Shown one piece after another: positions 56,440 through 64,000 of a stretch of DNA of 64,000 nucleotides; the stretch's first letter is position 1; the number at the start of each line of letters is the position of its first letter. The notes beneath the pieces were generated by a model. It worked only from the letters and a program-made list of their open reading frames with translations. It was not told where the DNA came from and did no database searches. Source of the stretch: Papio anubis (Eukaryota; Chordata; Mammalia; Primates; Cercopithecidae). The DNA lies in assembly GCF_008728515.1 (NCBI RefSeq), contig NC_044976.1, positions 37,781,376 to 37,845,375 on the forward strand. Direction: 5' to 3'. The position numbers and the translations under genes are program-made.

Positions 56440-57837
56440 ACATCATGGGGCAGGGGCAGGGGGAAGGGGCCACTCTGAAGTCTGTTCCACACCTGGTGAT
56501 GGCAATGGAGGGAGAGATGGTTAAAGAAGAGAGGCTGCTTGCAAGGGGTGATGACAGAGATGAGGGTCAATGGGCCACTACCTAGGGAGGGAGGGACGTA
56601 AAGCCAGGAATGGCTGGTAAGCGGGTGGTGGAGTCAGTGGTTTGAAGACCTCTTGAAGGGGAAGAATTTCTGTGACAAGGATGCTGAGCAGAGGAAGAGG
56701 AAGGAAGGAAAGTGGTGACTGGAGAAAGGGATGTTTGAAATCAGGATTCCTGAAAGGGGAGGCTTTAAGTGATGGTGGGTTCTGTGAGGGGTGATTGAGG
56801 GGGTGGGAAGGAGGTCACTGGGACTGAGGGGTCTAATGGCCTGCCTGCCTCCACCCTGTCCCATCTTAGTCTGCTCTTCCCACTGGGGCCCCAGGCCTCT
56901 CCTCACAGGGAATGCAGGTTATGAATCTCCTCTTCTCTGGACCTTCCAATGCCCTCTTGCCTGCCTCAGAGAAAATCTAAACCGTTCCTGTGACCTGCTC
57001 CCCTTCTCCCTGGCGGACTGTCTCCTGCCACTCTTTCCTGCTGTCTACACTGCAGTTTCACTCTAGGGTGGCCCTTGCTGCTCCCGGCCTGGCCTCCCTC
57101 CCCTCAGAGTCTCAAGGCACCCTCCCTCGCTGAAGTTTCTGTCCACAATGCTACCTTTGGCCTTCTCTGTCCATCTTATAGAAAAATATCACCTCTCCCA
57201 TCACTCTCTGTCCCCTTATCTCCCTTTACCATCAAACATGGTACATATATATTTGCCTAGTGGTTTCTCATCTGTCTCTCCCAACAGGAATGTCAGCTCC
57301 ATGCATCTGGGGCTCCGTTTGCTTCACTGCTATATCCAGCACCTACTAGAGAACCTGGCACAGACTCGGTGCCCCATGAATATTACTGGATAGAGGCAGA
57401 CAGAGCTGGTCTCTGTGTCCTGAAGGGTTGGTGAGTTGATACTGATGAGTCAAAGGCCAAAGCCTTGTGATATAAGCCAGGAGCTGTTGTGAGGCCTGGA
57501 TACCCTCTCTCAATTGTCTGGAAGGAGTGGATACAGAAGATACAGCCTTTCACAGGCTGTAGAGCTTGACAGCTAGGAGCTACAGTAGCTGTGTCTCCTT
57601 GAACAAGGAGTTAATCTTTTTGAGCCTCTGTTTCCTTATCTGTAAAGTGGAGACAATGATTGATTGAAACCTAAATCATGGCGTCAGGCAGATAAGCCCA
57701 GACTCTGCACGCAAAGCTCTTAGTACAGTGCCTGCCTGTGGTGAGTGCTTGGTAATTGTTGGGTAACATATATTATTTCTCTGTGGCTGTTTACGATTGG
57801 ATTTTCCACTATGATCCAAATAAGCTTTGCCTTTTTG
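56440..57837. other. Intergenic sequence with L2 and MIR remnants
   Basis: About 57,060-57,390 fits an L2 3' end in sense (GGAATGTCAGCTCCATGCAT, CTGCTATATCCAGCACCTA). About 57,590-57,770 has MIR-like motifs (CTGTTTCCTTATCTGTAAAG). No gene is seen. Confidence 0.5.
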
Positions 57838-58600
57838 TTTTTTTTTTTTTGAGATGGAGTTTCGCTCTTGTTGCCTAGGCTGGAGTGCAATGGCACGATC
57901 TTGGCTCACTGCAACCTCCGTCTCCCAGGTTCAAGCGATTCTCTTGCCTCAGCCTCCCGAGTAGCTGGGATTACAGGCTTCCGCCACCATGCCTGGCTGA
58001 TTTTTATACTTTTTAGTAGAGACAGGGTTTCACCATGTTGGCCAGGCTGTTCTCAAGCTCCTGACCTCAGGTGATCCACCTGCCTCAGCCTCCCAAAGTG
58101 CTGGGAATATAGGTGTGAGCCACTGTGCCTGGCCCAGCTTTGCTATTTTATTTTATTTTATTTATTTATTTTTTTTTTGAGACGGAGTCTCGCTCTGTCG
58201 CCCAGGCTGGAGTGCAGTGGCCGGATCTCAGCTCACTGCAAGCTCCGCCGCCTGGGTTCATGCCATTCTCCTGCCTCAGCCTCCCAAGTAGCTGGGACTA
58301 CAGGCGCCCACCACCTCGCCCGGCTAATTTTTTGTATTTTTTAGTAGAGACGGGGTTTCACCGTGTTAGCCAGCATGGTCTCGATCTCCTGACCTCGTGA
58401 TCCGCCCATCTCGGCCTCCCAAAGTGCTGGGATTACAGGCTTGAGCCACCGCGCCCGGCCCAGCTTTGCTATTTTAAAAGAGACGAGGTCTCACTATGTT
58501 GCCCAGGCTGGTCTTGAACTCCTGAGCTCAAGTGATCCTCCCACCTTGGCCTCCCAGAGTGCTAGGATTATAGGTGTGAGCCACCACACCCGGCTCATTT
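57838..58600 (-). repeat. Three minus-strand Alus including a diagnostic young AluY
   Basis: The copies are 57,838-58,133, 58,165-58,462 (AluY with Old World monkey diagnostic bases, target duplication CAGCTTTGCTATTTTA) and a fragment at 58,475-58,597. Confidence 0.92.
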
Positions 58601-58860
58601 ACTATTTTTCTGATCTAGGTTAGATCGTTTTACTTGAAATAAGATTCAGTTTCCTCATCTGCATAATGGAGATAATAATTCCTGCCCTGGCTCCTTCAGT
58701 TAAACTGTTGGCAGGCGTGCATGAACTAACACATGTGAAAGCATTTTGAAATATTATGTTGCTATACGATGTGATATATTAGTATTTTTTCTTCTTGTTG
58801 ATTGGGTCCTTTTAGGGTTGCTAGAGTTTTAGGCAATGGATGGTTCACTAGTTTTCTTTC

Positions 58861-59157
58861 TTTTTTTTTTTTTGTGACGGAGTTTCACTCTTGTTGCCCA
58901 GGCTGGAGTGCAGTGGCATGATCTTGGCTCACTGCAACCTCTGCCTCCCAGGTTCAAGAGATTCTCCTGCTTCAGCCTCCCTAGTAGCTGGGATCACAGG
59001 TGCCCACCACCACACCCGGCTAATTTTTTGTATTTTTAGTAGATATAGGGCTTTACCATGTTGGCCAGGCTAGTCTCGAACTCCTGACCTCAAGTGATCC
59101 ACCCACCTCGGCCTCCCAAAGTGCTGGGATTACAGGCATAAGCCACTGCACCCGGTC
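58861..59157 (-). repeat. AluS-like element
   Basis: It is full length, with a T-rich tail and the end CCACTGCACCCGGTC. Confidence 0.9.
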
Positions 59158-59957
59158 AGTCCATTAATTTTCAAAGGCTCTAATAGAATATATAGGGTGC
59201 CCAGAATATGGGGGTGACTATACTGGACTTCTTGGAGCAGAACAGTGGAACTCAGATTTTGCTTAAAGCCCCAAGCAAAAACATAGGCTTGAAATGTCCC
59301 TAGGGCTGAGGGCAGTGTAGGTCAGTCAGCCAGCTTTCTGAGCTTCAGGGGCTGAACAACAGCCTTGCTCCTTTTCATCCCCACGTGAAGCAAAAAGAAA
59401 GAGTCCAGAGATCCTGGTGTCTATCTTTGGATATCCAACACCTGCCCTGTTTTCACCTGCCACTACCAAGTAATTAACAAGGGCCTCTCAGCAGCCCAAT
59501 CCATGAGAGATTCAACTTTCACAAATCAAACCACAGCCCTCTGAGGTCACGGCCTTGCACCAGAGCTACAGGGCTCATTGTGTCTTGGGCAGTGGGGAGG
59601 AGAAATCAGTGACAGTCATCAGGACAGGCAAGGTGTGTGCATCAGCCAGTACCTCTCGCCCAGGCCAGATCCAGGATGGGGACAGGAGCCCATCAGGATG
59701 CCACATGGTACTCAATCCCTCCAGGTATGCTGATCACCAGGCAGCTTGTGGCCCTTGGCCATCCTAGAGCAACAAACCTTCTTGTCTTACACTAGGTTTT
59801 CTGGGGTAGTTCTCTGGGGAGGCAAGCCCAGTACAGACACTGCTCCACTGGGAGACATCCAACCTACGCTTGTGGGATCAGAGTGGCAGGTGGTGCCTCT
59901 ATACCTGGTTCCTCAAGCTCAAAGTAAACTGATTTCCAGATCAACACGTGCGCGCAT

Positions 59958-60000
<43 letters not shown>

Positions 60001-60246
60001 AGCGAGTAGCTGCTAATGTCCTTGATTCCCTCATTCCTCTCACTCTTTGAGCCATGAGGTAAAGGTGAGGGGAGAGAGACTATATCCATTCATGTGTCAA
60101 TGTCCATTCACATGTATTTCAAAGAACCAGCTCAAATGTATTTCCAGCCTCCTTTGCAGTTTGATGCAGCCAACTAAGTTCTCACGAGTGAAACATGGCT
60201 GGAAGGAGATGTGCTCCTTCTGGGTCTTTAGGACTGTGGTCAAGGC
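59158..60246. other. Intergenic unique sequence with a (CA)n microsatellite
   Basis: There is no gene. A CA repeat of about 20 units lies at 59,959-59,999, preceded by GTGCGCGCATGC. The alternating purine-pyrimidine block is a potential Z-DNA former. Confidence 0.6.
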
Positions 60247-60560
60247 TGAGTGTGGTGGTTCTTAACTGTAATCCCCTCACTTTGGGAGGCCAAGGTGGGA
60301 GCATCACTTGAGTCTAGGAGTTCAAGACCAGCCTGGGCAACATAGGGAGGCCCTGTCTCTACAAAAATTTAAAAAGTAGCCGGGTATGGTGGTATACATC
60401 TGTGGTCCCAGCTACTTGGGAGGCTGGGGTATTGCTTGGGCCTGGGAGGTTGAGGCTGCAGTGAACCAAGATCCAGTGAACCAAGATCCAGTCACTGCAT
60501 TCCAGCATGGGTAACAAAGCGAGATTCTGTCTCAAAAATAAGTAAATAAATAAAAAATAA
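60247..60560 (+). repeat. Old Alu with a 15-bp internal tandem duplication
   Basis: It is a diverged copy. GTGAACCAAGATCCA occurs twice in a row at about 60,461-60,490. The tail is AAATA-rich. Confidence 0.85.
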
Positions 60561-61629
60561 AAAAGACTGTGGTCATGTCTCTACCAGGCTCTCTTCCCCT
60601 TCCTGCTGGCTTGAACTTGTGGACACCTAGCTTCAGCCTTGTAGGCACAAGAGAGCCCTAGTGGGTGGTGAGGGATCAAGACAGAAGGAATCTGGGTCTC
60701 AGGATGTTTGTGTTGAGTGGAGCTTCCTGCTGACCTGGAATGTTCACCAGGCTGTTACATGGGAGACAAATAAACTTCCATCTTCTTTCATCCACAGAAT
60801 GATTGTTAGGCCTCTTTGTTATAGAGGCTGAACCTTATCCTTACTAAGCACAGGGAAGAAGAGCATGGCAGAACCAAAGACTTTCCAGGCTAATACAGCA
60901 GCCCAGCCAACAGGCCTGCATGGCTGCTACAGAACATCGCTGAGATTGCATCCCAAGGGGAAGCCTGGGAAGGAAGCAGTATCCTGTATTGGCTAAGACT
61001 GAATCAGACAGGCCTTGGTCTTAATTTTGGCTGGAATATTTATTAGTGTTGTGAATTTTGGGTACTTTCACTAACAAATTGAGTCTCAGTTTCCTCTTCT
61101 GTAAAATGGGGATGATAGCGGTAGTTACTCACAGAGCTATGTGAGAATTTTATGAGACAGTGTAGATCAAAGGCTCACAAATGTTTACTGTTATTAATGG
61201 GATCAGCTAATAGACCTGATTTTTCCTACCCTCTCTCTCCAGAAAGGAGGTTAATGTCTTGAGTTTTCCACAAAGTCATAAATATTCAGTGCAAATAAAT
61301 TACAAGTTCCTAAGGCCTTCAGCACACCTAATATTTCTTAGTCACCTACTATGGGCCAGGCACTAGGAGAGGGGCCAGGGGACAGAGAGACCCTTGTGGA
61401 AATTAATTTATGCATTGCTCCTCAGAAAGCATTAACCTTCTCCAGGCCTACAGGTTGGAGTCCAGTCACCTACTGAATGCCAATCTACCTCAGCTTGGAA
61501 AGAAATCCCAACCCTTCTTCCCACCTCCTGATGAGGTGCCTCAGCCCCACCCCAGACAAGTGAAATCATAATCTCTGGGGCCTGGGTACCGAGAGTTTTA
61601 TTTTTATTATTTTTATTATATTTATTTAT
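60561..61629. other. Intergenic unique sequence with MIR-like part
   Basis: About 61,030-61,200 (CTCAGTTTCCTCTTCTGTAA) is MIR-like. No gene is seen. Confidence 0.45.
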
Positions 61630-62340
61630 TATTATTTTTGAGACAGAGTCTCGCTCCGTCGCCCAGGCTGGAGTGCAGTGGTGTGATCTTGGCTCACTGA
61701 AACCTCCGCCTCCTGGGTTCAAGTGATTCTTCTGCCTCGGCCTCCTGCGTAGCTGGGACTACAGGTGCACACCACCATACCCAGCTACTTTTTGTATTTT
61801 TAGTAGAGACGGGGTTTCACCATATTGGCCAGGCTGGTCTCAAACTCCTGACCTCATGATATGCCCACCTTGGCCTCCCAAAGTGTTGGGATTATAGGCA
61901 TGAGCCACGGCGCTTGGCCACCAATATTTTTAAATCGCATCTAAGTGTTTCCCATGAATAGGTGAAGTTCAGTCTGAACACTGCTCCTCCTCAGTCACCC
62001 CACATCACTCCAAGTGCAAGTTTCCTTCCTTCCTTCCTTCCTTTTTTTTTTTTTTTTCTGAGATGGAATCTCACCTGTTGCCCAGGCTGGAGTGCAGTGG
62101 TGCAATTTCGTCTCACTGCAACCTCTGCTTCCTGGGTTCAAGCAATTCTTCTGCCTCAGCCTCCCAAGTAGCTGGGATTACAGGTGTGCACAAACATGCC
62201 CAGCTAATTTTGTATTTTTAGTACAGATGGAGTTTCACTATGTTGGCCAGGCTGGTCTCGAACTCCTGACCTCAGGTGATCCACCCGCCTCAGCCTCCCA
62301 AAGTGCTGGGATTACAGGTGTGAGCCACTGCACCCAACCA
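61630..62340 (-). repeat. Two minus-strand Alus
   Basis: The copies are about 61,630-61,922 and 62,041-62,340. The second has a CCTT repeat at its tail side (62,023-62,042). Confidence 0.9.
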
Positions 62341-64000
62341 AGTTTCTTAAACAAGGTCCCACCTTGGCATTCCCTTGGCAAAATCTTCCAGGGCTGTCAC
62401 TGCCTAGAGGCTGAAGCCCAGACTCTGCATGACGCTCCCAGCCTTTCACAGTTTGGATCCAGCCTCCTCTCATTAATGACACTAATGGCTAAGATTGGTG
62501 GAGCAGTTCATACGACCCAGGCACTCTATTGAGAGCTTTACATGTGTTATGTCATTCAATTACCATCCAACCTTAGGAGACGATGTCTTAGTTCAGTTTC
62601 CTCATCTGTAAAATGGGATTCCAAGAAAAGCATTGGCTATAGTGTCTGGTACATGGTTATCACTCAACCAATAGTAACCATTACTGCATGTTCTCTGATT
62701 TACTGATGAGAAAGTTGAGGATAAGGGAGGTTCAGTAACTTGCCCAAGACTACATACAACTCATTAATAAAGAAGTCTGGCTTCAGTGCCCAGGCTAGCC
62801 CACCTCTCACCCTGTCACTGAGGGCCCGTGCTCAACTCAGAGCCAACATCTACAGCTTTCCTTGATGAGGTCTCCAGGTCTTTGCACATAGAATAGTTCC
62901 CTTCCTCCTCCTCCTGGAAAGCTTCCTCCTAGAGCCACCTACCCCCTTGACACCCTGGGCAGGGTCACATACCCCAACTCTGTTCCCTTCAGCCTTCCCA
63001 ACAAACCTCCATACTCTCATCTCACCAAACTATCATCTTGATGGAGGGTGTGCCCCCCACTCAAAGTGACTGTGTCCTTCCCAGCTCTGGCTCCACTGTG
63101 CCTGGCTGGCACGGAGCAGACCTCTGTGTTTGCTGGATTTGTTGCGAGCCGAATCCATCAGACAGCCAAGCCAAGGGTGGAGAGCAATGCCTGCTGGCAG
63201 GACAGCTTGACTGCTCCCAGCTGTCAGTGTGCACTTGGAGTGGACACTTGCACTTGCCTTTGGCCAGGGTCTCCTGGCCATTTGCCAGAACTTCCAGTCC
63301 CTTGGCCCTGGCTCTCACTCTGCTCTGCAGCCTTCCCGCAAAGTCGGCCAGCAGGGGGTTCACCCCCTAGAGGGGCCCGGACCATCCACAGCATGAGTCC
63401 AGAAGATTTCTCACCTTCTCAGTTCACTTCTTCAACAAGTATTTATTGAATGCCAGCTATGGGCCAGGCCCTGTGCTCAATGCTGGGTACAGAGTGGAGA
63501 GTGAACCAGGCATGGCACCTGGCCTCATGAGCTTACACTCGAGTGGGAGGGACAGTCAACCAACAAGTAAATTACACAAAGGGATATGCAGTGGCAAATT
63601 CCCCATGAAGGGAAAGAACAGAGGCCTTGTCATAGATGAACTCCTCAAGTACAGTAGTCAAGGAAGGCCTCTTGGAGGAGGCAACTCTGAAGCTAAGGCC
63701 TGAGGGTCTGAAGAACTCAGCCATGCACAGGGTAGGGGAAGAGCATTCTTGGCAAAGGGAACAGCATATGCAAAGTGCTGGAGGTGGGAATGAGGCTGGA
63801 ATGTCGAGGAAATGAAGGAAGGCCAGGTGGCAGAAGCTCAGGTAGCAAGTCTGGGACTGGCAAGAAATGAGGCTGGAAGTGAGGTTGGGACCAAAACAGG
63901 AAGACCTTTAGAATAACAGGCTAACAGAGTGAGGTTTTCAAACCAGAGATGATATGATATGACCTGCAGCTTTCAAGTTCTCTCTGGTGCTACTGAGAAC
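62341..64000. other. Intergenic sequence with MIR and an ancient repeat; no HEYL coding sequence seen
   Basis: About 62,580-62,780 is MIR-like (CAGTTTCCTCATCTGTAAAA, AACTTGCCCAAGACTACA). From 63,430 to the edge, the order TATTTATTGAATGCCAGCT, AGCTTACACTCGAGTGGGAG, AAGGCCTCTTGGAGGAGG, GAGCATTCTTGGCAAAGGGA and GCATATGCAAAGTGCTGGAG belongs to a widespread old mammalian repeat. I found no exon of HEYL, the human neighbour. A partial CTCF-like motif lies at 63,348-63,360. Confidence 0.5.

Noticed and set aside
1..64000. Dozens of 60-130 codon open frames with motifs such as AQAGVQW and SWDYR
   Set aside because: These are the standard translations of Alu elements in either orientation and not genes.
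57000..64000. Possible HEYL 3' exon or 3' UTR near the right end
   Set aside because: HEYL is the expected neighbour from human synteny, but I found no bHLH, Orange-domain or C-terminal coding sequence here and cannot define a 3' UTR from sequence alone.

Overview
This is mammalian nuclear DNA, almost certainly from a catarrhine primate. About a third of it is Alu (roughly 75 copies or fragments by eye), and L1, L2, MIR, MER5A and ERV LTR sequence fills much of the rest. Several young AluY copies, best seen at 58,165-58,462 and also at 20,818-21,118, carry variants that I associate with Old World monkey AluY lineages (GGCTCAAGCC head, GGGCGAGGTGG, GAGATCCGGCCACTGC). I therefore infer a cercopithecoid rather than a human source.

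Region 1 (1 to about 11,540) is the 5' half of PABPC4, cytoplasmic poly(A)-binding protein 4, on the minus strand. Seven coding exons, all with GT-AG borders and consistent phase, give 324 codons: RRM1, RRM2, RRM3 and the first half of RRM4. The gene runs off the left edge inside intron 7. That intron carries an H/ACA snoRNA, SNORA55 (1,916-2,052). I identified it from its two-hairpin fold, H and ACA boxes, and a guide pocket that fits 18S rRNA U36. Upstream of the start codon is a GC-rich leader of about 840 nt with no AUG. It has an A-rich tract near the cap, and a TATA box stands 29-30 nt upstream of a pyrimidine-rich (TOP-like) predicted cap site.

Region 2 (about 11,600 to 64,000) is intergenic, with no protein-coding gene that I can support. 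In human the next gene on this side is HEYL, but none of its coding sequence is visible here. The interval contains dense Alu clusters (12-34 kb), a tandemly duplicated L1/Alu segment (37.5-39.2 kb), a U2 snRNA 5' fragment joined to an L1 (39.7 kb), three LTR12 (HERV9-type) LTRs (41.2, 43.4 and 46.2-47.9 kb), an HML-like LTR (52.3-52.95 kb), a GC-rich patch with NRF1/GC-box and CTCF-like motifs (49.4-50.7 kb), and a stretch at 53.3-54.0 kb whose two Alus look full of sequencing errors.

Functionally, PABPC4 binds poly(A) tails and promotes mRNA stability and translation, while SNORA55 guides rRNA pseudouridylation. A translation factor with a TOP-like start hosting a ribosome-modifying snoRNA is a familiar arrangement. 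The leader features suggest translational control of PABPC4, possibly including self-binding to the A-rich tract. Intergenic calls rest on recognising repeat consensus sequences by eye, so Alu limits are good to about 10 bp and older repeat families are tentative.
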